Origin: Orlajensenia stereocauli
GTDB taxonomy: Bacteria > Actinomycetota > Actinomycetes > Actinomycetales > Microbacteriaceae
Length of the DNA: 64,000 nucleotides
Assembly: GCF_039548895.1 (NCBI RefSeq)
Contig: NZ_JBCLVG010000002.1
Reading direction: 5' to 3' (one strand)
Both the position numbers and the translations under genes were made by a program. The notes below the pieces were generated by a model. The model did no database searches. It saw only the letters and a list, made by a program, of their open reading frames with translations, and was not told the DNA's origin. This document shows, piece after piece, positions 1 to 6,602 of the stretch; position 1 is the first letter of the stretch, and every line of letters starts with the position of its first letter.

Positions 1-683
1 AGGGCCGACGACAGCACGCCGATGGCGAGCAGCAGGCCGAGCACCCGCCAGTCGATCACCGAGACGTCGAGCGTGAACAGCGCGGCAGGTACCAGCAGCA
101 CCAGGCTCACTATGCTCGCCACTGTGAGGCCCTCGAGGCCGGGGAGCCTCAGCGCCACGCGGCGGGTCAACAGGATGTACGCGGCCCAGCTGGCCGCGGC
201 CGTGAGGGCCAGCACCACGCCCCACGCGTTGATGGTGCCATCGAGCCCCGTGAGCATCACCACGCCGACGCCGGCCGCGATGACGCAGATCACGTCGAGA
301 AGTCTGCGCGACGTGGTCAGGGCCAACAGGAGTGGACCGAGGAACTCGATCGTGGCGGCGACCCCGAGCCCGAGGAGGTGCACGGACTCGTAGAAGGCGA
401 GGTTCATGACGGCCAGGACCACGCCGAGCGCCAGGGCCGGCCACAGCCGCGCCCAGGTGAGCTCGGCACGCTTCGGACGGTAGAGCGGAAGCACCACGAT
501 CGCCATGACCAGCTGCCGCACGGCCACCACCACGAAGGATCCGACGACAGGAATGACGACGCCGGCCAATGACGACCCGAGGTTGATGCTCACCTCGGTG
601 CCCACCTGGGTGAGTGCCCCCACCGTCGCGCGGCGTGAATCGGGTGCGGCTCCGGGATCCGCCGCAGTCGCCTCGTCCGTCAC
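1..683 (-). CDS. EamA/RhtA-like inner-membrane exporter (3' part outside window)
   Basis: The reading frame opens at a GTG at 681-683 on the minus strand and stays open to the window edge, so the C-terminus is missing. About 227 residues are visible. After a short polar N-terminus of about 18 residues come repeated hydrophobic stretches, roughly seven membrane segments, with the small-residue-rich character of the drug/metabolite transporter (EamA) superfamily. The pattern is closest to RhtA-type amino-acid exporters, which normally have ten helices in two EamA repeats. The substrate cannot be read from sequence. It diverges from the cation transporter at 783, leaving about 100 bp for both promoters. 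Family confidence is good; the subfamily is inference. Confidence 0.75.
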   Translation of the reverse strand, partial: MTDEATAADPGAAPDSRRATVGALTQVGTEVSINLGSSLAGVVIPVVGSFVVVAVRQLVMAIVVLPLYRPKRAELTWARLWPALALGVVLAVMNLAFYESVHLLGLGVAATIEFLGPLLLALTTSRRLLDVICVIAAGVGVVMLTGLDGTINAWGVVLALTAAASWAAYILLTRRVALRLPGLEGLTVASIVSLVLLVPAALFTLDVSVIDWRVLGLLLAIGVLSSA

Positions 684-782
684 CTCTCGATCCTAGGCTG
701 GGCCGAGCGTCTGGCCTCGACCGACGGATGCGGCAGTGCCAGACTCGACAGGTCGACGCAACATTCTCTGCAGGGGGTCGCC

Positions 783-1904
783 ATGGGTGCCGAGCAGTCC
801 GGCGTCGCTCCGCGCGATCAGCAGCCGCATCCCGACATCAGGATCGACGTTCCGGCGCGAACCGGGGCCACCGTCGCCGCCGGCGATGTCGCCGACGCCC
901 CGCCCCGGACGGGCGACACGCTCGTCACGGTGCTCGTCGCCTTCGCGGCGAACGTCCTCATCGCCGTCGCCAAGAGCGTCGCCGCCGTCATCACGGGGTC
1001 GGCGTCGATGGTGGCAGAGGCCGCACACTCGTGGGCGGATGCCGGCAACGAGGTGCTGCTGCTGATCGCCGAGAGGCGCTCGCAGCGCCCGGCCGACTCG
1101 CGGCATCCGCTGGGCTATGGAAAGGACGCCTACATCTGGTCGATGTTCGCGGCGTTCGGCCTGTTCACCGCCGGCGCCGTGGTGTCGATCCAGCACGGCA
1201 TCCAGGCACTCCTCGATCCGGAGCCCGCCACCGACTACACCATCGCGTACATCGTGCTCGCGGTCTCGTTCGTGCTCGAGGGCATCTCGTTCGTCCGTGC
1301 GCTGCGCGAGGCCCGCGAGAGTGCGCACGAGGCCAACCGCGGCACGCTCAACCACGTCATCGCGAGTTCCAACCCGACCCTGCGGGCAGTGTTCGCCGAA
1401 GATGCCGCCGCCCTGATCGGACTCGTCATCGCCTTCCTCGGCATCCTCCTGCACCAGCTCACGGGGTCGCCGGTGTTCGACGCGATCGGATCCATGGGCG
1501 TCGGCCTGCTGCTCGGCGTCGTGGCCATCGTGCTCATCAGCCGCAATCGCGCGTTCCTGCTCGGGGAGGCCATCGGAGCCGAGGACGAGCAGGAGGTGCT
1601 CGGCAGGCTGCTGCAGCGACCGGACATCGACCGGGTGACCAGCCTGCACGTCGAGTTCATCGGCCCCGGACAGCTCTTCCTCATCGCCGCCATCGACCTG
1701 GCGGGCAACGTGCGGGAGGACGCCCTCGCGCTCGAGCTCAGGGGCATCGAGAAGGACCTCGAGCGCGACCCACACCTGGCCCGTGTCGTGCTCACCGTGT
1801 CGGCCGCTGACGAACCATCTCTGGGGGTGTCGGAGTCGACGTTGCCGAAACATACCCATGGCAGCATGAACTCAGCGACGAGTGAGGAGGGGAACGGCCG
1901 ATGA
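783..1904 (+). CDS. Cation diffusion facilitator (CDF) family divalent-metal transporter
   Basis: A 373-residue membrane protein that probably exports Zn, Fe, Mn or a similar ion by proton antiport. Six hydrophobic segments span about residues 45-260. The first metal-binding motif is an H-x3-D pair (His82, Asp86 in AHSWADAGNE). The second site, in EDAAALIG, keeps Glu-Asp but lacks the second H-x3-D of classical CDF proteins, as in an actinobacterial subgroup. A cytoplasmic domain of about 90 residues follows the last helix. The N-terminal 40 residues are polar and variable. The stop codon overlaps the start of a small ORF (ATGA at 1901-1904), so the two may be translationally coupled. The metal is not determinable here. 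Confidence 0.88.
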   Translation: MGAEQSGVAPRDQQPHPDIRIDVPARTGATVAAGDVADAPPRTGDTLVTVLVAFAANVLIAVAKSVAAVITGSASMVAEAAHSWADAGNEVLLLIAERRSQRPADSRHPLGYGKDAYIWSMFAAFGLFTAGAVVSIQHGIQALLDPEPATDYTIAYIVLAVSFVLEGISFVRALREARESAHEANRGTLNHVIASSNPTLRAVFAEDAAALIGLVIAFLGILLHQLTGSPVFDAIGSMGVGLLLGVVAIVLISRNRAFLLGEAIGAEDEQEVLGRLLQRPDIDRVTSLHVEFIGPGQLFLIAAIDLAGNVREDALALELRGIEKDLERDPHLARVVLTVSAADEPSLGVSESTLPKHTHGSMNSATSEEGNGR

Positions 1905-2050
1905 CAGTCTCGGATGGACCCGAACCACGCGCTTCACGCCAGTCGCCGCGCCACGGTCGACTGCTTCGCTCGCACGCCGGGCTGACAGTCCTGAAGACCG
2001 TGGGGATCGCGGCCACGACGCAGACCTGCGCAGCCGCCCACAGCGGGTGA
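1901..2050 (+). CDS. Small ORF (49 aa), translationally coupled to CDF gene
   Basis: An ATG at 1901 overlaps the CDF stop codon in an ATGA arrangement. It is preceded by a purine-rich Shine-Dalgarno stretch (AGGAGGGG, about 1886-1893) with about 8 nt spacing. The frame reads 49 residues and ends at a TGA at 2048-2050, three bases before the next ATG. The product is basic and Ala/Thr-rich with a mildly hydrophobic C-terminal half. I recognise no family. Its placement and ribosome binding site are better than its composition, so it may be a real micro-protein or only a coupling leader for the gene at 2054. Confidence 0.38.
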   Translation: MTVSDGPEPRASRQSPRHGRLLRSHAGLTVLKTVGIAATTQTCAAAHSG

Positions 2051-2053
2051 GCG

Positions 2054-2767
2054 ATGCAACCGGCTGAGCGCGAGGAGCGCATCCGTCACCTGCAGCGTTC
2101 GCTGTACTCGGCCGATGCGGTGACGGATGCCGCCCGCGACGACGCGCTCGACGAGCTGCGAGGCCTCGAGGCCGAGCAGGCCGCCGTCGACACGGCGCCG
2201 ACGACCGACGCTGCTCGCGGGCCCGCGCCCGAAACCGCCGCATCCGACACCGTCGTCGCTGGTCATCCCGCACGCGACAGCGGCCGGCGTGGCATCGTGC
2301 TGGCCGCAGTCGGCGCCGCTGCAGCCCTCGTCATCGGCGTGGTCATCGGCGTCACGTCGTCCGGCACTATCACCGGCGTCGTCTCAGGCGTCCTCGGCGG
2401 GGCGCCCGCCCCGGAGCCGTCGGCGGCTGCGATCGCCTTCGCCAGACCGCAGGCGCCCGTCGACATCCCCGACATACCGCTCGGCGACAGGTTCGTCGCC
2501 TCCTCCTTCCGCCAGCTGCTGGAGGCCGGACTCGACACCCTGTACCTCGCGCGCGATGTCGACGACGACATCTGCCTGATCGTCGTCATCCAGACCCAGG
2601 ACTTCGCGGCCACCTGCACCCCGGAGCGCGACCTCGACGCCAGCGGACTGCAGCTGCGCTGGCAGAGCATGACGCCCTATCGCGACCTCCCCGGGCAGCC
2701 GAACGTGAGTGACTTCGAGTTCACGTGGCATCCGGACGGCACCTCGTCGATGGAGGCCTCCAACTGA
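2054..2767 (+). CDS. Hypothetical single-pass membrane protein
   Basis: A 237-residue protein. Residues 1-75 are charged and Ala/Glu-rich, predicted cytoplasmic and partly helical. One strong membrane segment (about 77-115, Ala/Val/Ile/Gly-rich) follows, then an outside domain of about 120 residues with two cysteines that could pair (Cys of DDDICLIV and Cys of AATCTPE). The architecture resembles actinobacterial anti-sigma-like or hypothetical anchored proteins, but no catalytic motif is visible. It starts 3 nt after the small upstream ORF and is likely cotranscribed with the CDF transporter. No function is assigned. Confidence 0.7.
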   Translation: MQPAEREERIRHLQRSLYSADAVTDAARDDALDELRGLEAEQAAVDTAPTTDAARGPAPETAASDTVVAGHPARDSGRRGIVLAAVGAAAALVIGVVIGVTSSGTITGVVSGVLGGAPAPEPSAAAIAFARPQAPVDIPDIPLGDRFVASSFRQLLEAGLDTLYLARDVDDDICLIVVIQTQDFAATCTPERDLDASGLQLRWQSMTPYRDLPGQPNVSDFEFTWHPDGTSSMEASN

Positions 2768-2870
2768 TGACTCTGGTTCTCGCGCGGTGACGCAAGGGGG
2801 TGAATCCTGTGTGAGGCGGGCGTACTGTGAAGAGCGCGGCGACCACGCCGCATTGGTGGGAAGGATGACT

Positions 2871-3122
2871 ATGGCGATCAACGACGAGGACATCACGAAC
2901 GAGGCCGCAGGCGGCGGCGAAGGCGTCGCAGACGGCGGAGCGAACCCGGGCGGTCACGATGGCGGAGCCGACGGCTCGGCATCGGGCGGCGAGGGTCCTG
3001 CCGACGGAGGAGCGAACCCCGGTGGCCACGACGGTGGAGCCGACGGCTCTGCCGGCGAGGGAACTGCCGACGGAGGAGCGAACCCCGACGGCCACGACGG
3101 CGGCGCCGACGGCTCTGCCTGA
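2871..3122 (+). CDS. Gly/Asp-rich tandem-repeat small protein (possible modified-peptide precursor)
   Basis: An 83-residue acidic protein. A leader-like segment of about 19 residues (MAINDEDITNEAAGGGEGV) is followed by three near-identical units of the form ADGGANPGGHDGGADGSA, separated by SGGEGP and GEGT. The ATG at 2871 is chosen because a GGGAAGG stretch (2858-2864) sits 6 nt upstream; the in-frame ATG at 2865 would abut it. It has no Cys, no aromatic residues and almost no hydrophobics, so it cannot fold as a normal globular domain. The gene ends one base before the JmjC oxygenase start, so the two are surely coupled. Similar Asp/Gly repeat proteins in actinobacteria are often labelled BatC-like without evidence. 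The function is unknown; substrate of the neighbouring oxygenase is my inference. Confidence 0.72.
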   Translation: MAINDEDITNEAAGGGEGVADGGANPGGHDGGADGSASGGEGPADGGANPGGHDGGADGSAGEGTADGGANPDGHDGGADGSA

Positions 3123-3123
3123 G

Positions 3124-4380
3124 ATGAACGACACGGAACGCGGGCCGGGCGACCGGCCCGCGCTTTCGCGCTGCATCCGCATTCCGGCCGACGAGTTCGC
3201 CCGGGAGTACTGGGGCAGGCGACCACTGCTCTCCGAGGCCGCGACCCTGGCCGGAGCCTTCGACGACCTGTTCTCCACCGAAGCGGTCGACGAGTTGGTG
3301 ACCGAGCGCGGCCTCCGGACCCCATTCATCCGCATGGCGCACGAGGGCACGGTCCTGAAGCCTGCGTCCTACACCGCACCGGGCGGATTCGGCGCCGAGG
3401 TCGGCGACCAGGTCAGCTCCGACAAGGTGCTGGCGGAGTTCGCCGGTGGCGCCACGATCGTGCTGCAGGGCCTGCACAGGCTCTGGCCGCCGCTCATCGA
3501 TTTCACCAGGCGCCTCATCGATGACATCGGTCATCCCGCCCAGGTGAACGCCTACGTGACCCCGGCGTCGTCACGCGGCTTCGATCCGCACTACGACGTG
3601 CACGACGTGTTCGTGCTGCAGATCAGCGGCGAGAAGCACTGGCGCATCCACGCGCCCGTTCACGTCGACCCCCTGCGTGACCAACCGTGGAGCGACCACG
3701 GCGCCGCCGTCGCAGAGGCGGCGACCCACGCCCCCGTCATCGACGCCGTCCTGCGCCCCGGCGACGCCCTGTACCTGCCGCGCGGCTGGATCCACTCGGC
3801 CGAGGCCCTCGGCGACACCTCCGTTCACCTGACGATCGGCATGGCCGCCTACACGCGCGCCGATGTCGTGCAGACCCTCGTCGCCGTGGCTGGCGACTCT
3901 CCGGCACTGCGCGCGTCGCTGCCGCTGGGCATCGACCTGACGGATGACGCAGCCGTGCGTGCCATCGTCGAGCAGACGGCGGAGCAGCTCATCGCCGTGC
4001 TGACGGCGGCGAGCGCCGATGAGGCCGCCGCGTCGACCGACCGCGTCGCCCGCCGGCTATCGGCACGACTCACCGACGCGACCCGCCCCGAGCCGATCGC
4101 CCCGCTCGCCACTGTCGACGCCATCGCCCGCCTCGACGGAACGACCCGGGTGCGCTGGCGCGGCTCACTGGGCGCACGCGTGGAGCAGTCGGGCGACAAG
4201 GCGCGTCTGGTCTCCCGGCTCACGACACTGACGCTGCCCGGTGAGGCGACGGAGGCCCTTCGCCACCTGATCACCGGCGTCGAGACCGTCGTGGCCGAGG
4301 TTCCGGGGTTGGACGAATCGGATGCCGTCGTCGTGGTGCGCCGCCTGCTGCGCGAGGGCTTCCTCGTGGCGCTCGAGTGA
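3124..4380 (+). CDS. JmjC/cupin-fold 2-oxoglutarate- and Fe(II)-dependent protein hydroxylase (ROX-like)
   Basis: A 418-residue member of the JmjC ribosomal-oxygenase group (bacterial YcfD, human NO66/MINA53), which hydroxylate Arg or His side chains in proteins. The Fe(II) ligands are visible: the H-x-D motif His156-Tyr157-Asp158 (GFDPHYDVHDVFVLQISG) and distal His224 in LPRGWIHSAE. The KHW after the ISGE turn matches the 2-oxoglutarate-binding Lys position. The C-terminal 170 residues match the winged-helix/dimerisation part. ATG 3124 lacks its own Shine-Dalgarno and lies one base after the upstream stop, implying coupling. The usual ROX substrate is a ribosomal protein; the adjacent His/Asp-containing repeat peptide is an alternative candidate. 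Confidence 0.85.
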   Translation: MNDTERGPGDRPALSRCIRIPADEFAREYWGRRPLLSEAATLAGAFDDLFSTEAVDELVTERGLRTPFIRMAHEGTVLKPASYTAPGGFGAEVGDQVSSDKVLAEFAGGATIVLQGLHRLWPPLIDFTRRLIDDIGHPAQVNAYVTPASSRGFDPHYDVHDVFVLQISGEKHWRIHAPVHVDPLRDQPWSDHGAAVAEAATHAPVIDAVLRPGDALYLPRGWIHSAEALGDTSVHLTIGMAAYTRADVVQTLVAVAGDSPALRASLPLGIDLTDDAAVRAIVEQTAEQLIAVLTAASADEAAASTDRVARRLSARLTDATRPEPIAPLATVDAIARLDGTTRVRWRGSLGARVEQSGDKARLVSRLTTLTLPGEATEALRHLITGVETVVAEVPGLDESDAVVVVRRLLREGFLVALE

Positions 4381-4399
4381 CTACACGGCCGGCAGCGGC

Positions 4400-5332
4400 G
4401 TGAGCGTGGACGGCCCGTTCGGCGACGGCGGCTGGCAACCGTGCAGTGACCGCTCCAGGCAACGCGGCGACCCCCTCACCGGCACGGGCTCGCGCGGCAT
4501 GCAGTGGTTCCTCATCGAGATCTCGGGGCCGTGGGGATCGCGTGCCTTCCTGGATCCGCCCTTCGACACGACACTCGGTCGGGCAATGATCCATCGCATC
4601 GAAGGCGCAGGCATGCGCCCTCTCGCCATCCGTCGCACCGGCCGTCGGCGCGAGCAGACCTCGTGGTCGTGGGCGAGCGTCGACTCCAGGCCGGGACACG
4701 AGTCCGTGCGCTGGGGTTCGGTCGACAAGCCGGAGGAGCTGCTCGACGTTCCGCTCGACGGCTCGACGGGTGAGCCATCCGATCGACCGATCTTCGCCGT
4801 CTGCGCCCACGCGCGCCACGACCAGTGCTGCGCCGTGCGCGGTCGCCAGGTCGTGACGACACTCGCTCGAGCCTTCCCGGAGGAGACCTGGGAGTGCTCT
4901 CACCTGGGCGGGGACCGCTTCGCCGGCACCCTCGTGATGCTGCCGCACGGGCTCTACTACGGCAACGCCGACGATGGAGATGCCGTGCGCATCGCCGAGG
5001 CCTACCTCGACGGCCGCGTCGTCGAGGAGCACTACCGCGGCCGCAGTTCCCTGTCGCATCCCGTGCAGGCCGCGCAGCACTACGCACGACTGGCACTGGG
5101 TGACGAGGGCATCGAGGCCTACCCGCCACTGGGCGAGCGTGCGACGACGACGTCAGACGGAGGCTCGGGTTGGACTGTGTCGCTGGGATCCGCTGCCGGT
5201 CCCGTCACCGTCGAGCTCGCGGAATCGGCATCCGAGCCCCTGCTCTCGACCTGCTCGGCCACTCGTCAGCTGCGCGTGCGCCAGTACGAGCTGGCCGGGC
5301 TGACTGGGCCCACGGCGATTCCCGCTCGCTGA
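4400..5332 (+). CDS. Sucrase/ferredoxin-like (Suc_Fer) thioredoxin-fold protein
   Basis: About 310 residues matching the sucrase/ferredoxin-like family (thioredoxin-fold, probable 2Fe-2S binders). The family hallmarks are present: an N-terminal CSDRSR motif followed by RGDPLTGT, a GPWG turn, CAHARHDQCCAVRG (cluster-ligand cysteines) and WECSHLGGDRFAGT. GTG 4400 is chosen so that the CSDRSR segment is included; GTG 4406 is equally possible and no strong Shine-Dalgarno helps. It starts 20 bp after the JmjC gene on the same strand. Biochemical roles in this family are poorly known; supplying electrons to a partner oxidoreductase is inference. The last codons and TGA fall inside a dispersed repeat (CGCTCGCTGAGG). 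Confidence 0.8.
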   Translation: MSVDGPFGDGGWQPCSDRSRQRGDPLTGTGSRGMQWFLIEISGPWGSRAFLDPPFDTTLGRAMIHRIEGAGMRPLAIRRTGRRREQTSWSWASVDSRPGHESVRWGSVDKPEELLDVPLDGSTGEPSDRPIFAVCAHARHDQCCAVRGRQVVTTLARAFPEETWECSHLGGDRFAGTLVMLPHGLYYGNADDGDAVRIAEAYLDGRVVEEHYRGRSSLSHPVQAAQHYARLALGDEGIEAYPPLGERATTTSDGGSGWTVSLGSAAGPVTVELAESASEPLLSTCSATRQLRVRQYELAGLTGPTAIPAR

Positions 5333-5490
5333 GGGCCGAGCGCAGCGGCCGGTTCTGTCGCTCGCTGAGATCCGGCGCAGCGGCCGGTTCTGTCGCTCGC
5401 TGAGGGCCGAGCGCAGCGACCGCCCGAAGCGCATCCGGTCGGCGGCCCGCTCCGACCGCGGGCTTCGCCCGCGCCTCAACGAGCGGAGAT
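5324..5490. repeat. Tandem REP-like element, three ~35-bp units plus inverted closing arm
   Basis: Units beginning GCTCGCTGAG occur near 5324, 5359 and 5395, each followed by a GCGCAGCGGCCGGTTCTGTC-like stretch. The element closes with the inverted form (CCTCAACGAGCG) at 5474-5485. It fills the gap between two convergent genes and supplies both stop codons (CGCTGA for the left gene, CGTTGA for the right). Related elements lie at 14237-14380 and 16385-16473. It probably acts as a bidirectional terminator or REP. Confidence 0.7.
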
Positions 5491-6360
5491 AGTCGCCGGA
5501 TACGCCTTCTGCGTCGGGCAGGTGTCGAGGATGCGCTCGATCGCGTCGTGCTCGGCCTGCGTGACCCACAGGCCGTAGACCGACTTGACCGACACCTGAC
5601 GGGCGACGTAGCTGCAGCGGATGGACTTCTGCGCCGGCAGCCAGGTGGCGGCGTCGCCGTCGCCCTTCTGCATGTTCGAGCGGCCGTCGACGGCCATCAG
5701 GTTGAGCGGATCATTCGCCAGGGCCTCGCGCTGCGCCTGCGTCAATTGCTGGGCTCCGGTCTGCCACGCATTCGACAGCGCGACGAGGTGGTCGATCTGC
5801 ACGAGCGCGCTCGTGTCCTGCCCGCGCACGAAGTCGATGGTCGCGCCCGTGTACGGCGAGACCAGCATTCCCGTCATGACCTTGCAGGGTCCCGACTTCG
5901 CGATCTCGGTGAGGTCTCGGGCGAGAACGTCGTTGCGAGTGTCGCAGCCGTTGCGATCGACGTCCTTCCAGGCGTTGCCGAATCCACCCTCCCTGTCGTA
6001 GCCGGTCTTGGGGGCTCGCCCCTTGATCTGCAGGGTCGCGAGGGCGGCCAGCGCAGTGCCGACAGGAGCCGGTGGCGACGACGATTCGGGCGTGGCGGTC
6101 GGTGTGGCGGTCGGTGTCGGTGTGGCGGTCGGTATGGACGTGGCGGTCGGTGTCGGGGCCGAGGTCGCCGATCTGGACGAGCTCGCGGTCGCCGACGGGG
6201 TGACATCCGTCGCGCTCGATCCGGCTCCGGTCGAATTCCCCACTCCAGGGCCGCCGCTGACGCCGACACAGACGAGAGCAATCACGCAGGCGGCGATCAC
6301 CGAGGCGACCGCGGCGACGCGGGCTCGTGCCGAATGCGGCCGCGCTGGCGGGGGATTCAT
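5476..6360 (-). CDS. Secreted/anchored HNH-family (DUF1524) nuclease
   Basis: A 294-residue protein with an N-terminal hydrophobic segment (about 13-37; signal peptide or membrane anchor, no clear lipobox). A low-complexity linker of about 55 residues built from PTPTAT and SSATS repeats follows, then a 190-residue catalytic domain. The domain carries the DUF1524/HNH signature: QIDHLVALSNAW (metal and base His), then NDPLNLMAVDGRSNMQKGD, and C-terminal paired cysteines (RCSYVAR, DTCPTQ). Family members degrade extracellular DNA for nutrition or defence. The gene converges with the ferredoxin-like gene across a REP-like repeat. Secretion is inferred from the N-terminus; the ATG at 6358-6360 is the only start that keeps the signal. 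Confidence 0.87.
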   Translation of the reverse strand: MNPPPARPHSARARVAAVASVIAACVIALVCVGVSGGPGVGNSTGAGSSATDVTPSATASSSRSATSAPTPTATSIPTATPTPTATPTATPESSSPPAPVGTALAALATLQIKGRAPKTGYDREGGFGNAWKDVDRNGCDTRNDVLARDLTEIAKSGPCKVMTGMLVSPYTGATIDFVRGQDTSALVQIDHLVALSNAWQTGAQQLTQAQREALANDPLNLMAVDGRSNMQKGDGDAATWLPAQKSIRCSYVARQVSVKSVYGLWVTQAEHDAIERILDTCPTQKAYPATISAR

Positions 6361-6497
6361 CTACGGAGCCTCGGCAAGCTGTCGGTCGTCGTGCGGGCGG
6401 ATCGCCCCCGAGACGCTATCAAGCGTCGGCTGGGTAAACGCCCGTCGGCACGGCGATCAGGCTCGTTGTGGGGGTGCCGTCGGCGCGGCCGCCGGAC

Positions 6498-6574
6498 GAG
6501 TCAGCGGAGTCGAGCACCAGAACAGGCCGAATCGGCCTGTTCTGGGCGTATCCGCTTCCAGACTCCGCTGACTC
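6498..6574. repeat. Nested perfect palindrome between recQ-like and HNH genes
   Basis: Outer arms GAGTCAGCGGAGTC (6498-6511) and GACTCCGCTGACTC (6561-6574) enclose a second perfect inverted repeat of 14-bp arms around a single A (6517-6530 / 6532-6545, CCAGAACAGGCCGA). The transcript would form two stacked hairpins. It lies just downstream of the helicase gene, so termination is the simplest role, but the nesting is more elaborate than an ordinary terminator. Confidence 0.75.
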
Positions 6575-6602
6575 GCACGTCGGTCCGGGACGGAGCTCTG
6601 CG

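Noticed and set aside
693..1859. A 388-codon reading frame on the minus strand across the CDF gene, and a 398-codon one from 614 on the plus strand
   Set aside because: Arg/Asp-rich, no domain pattern; both are mirror frames of the CDF gene caused by high GC.
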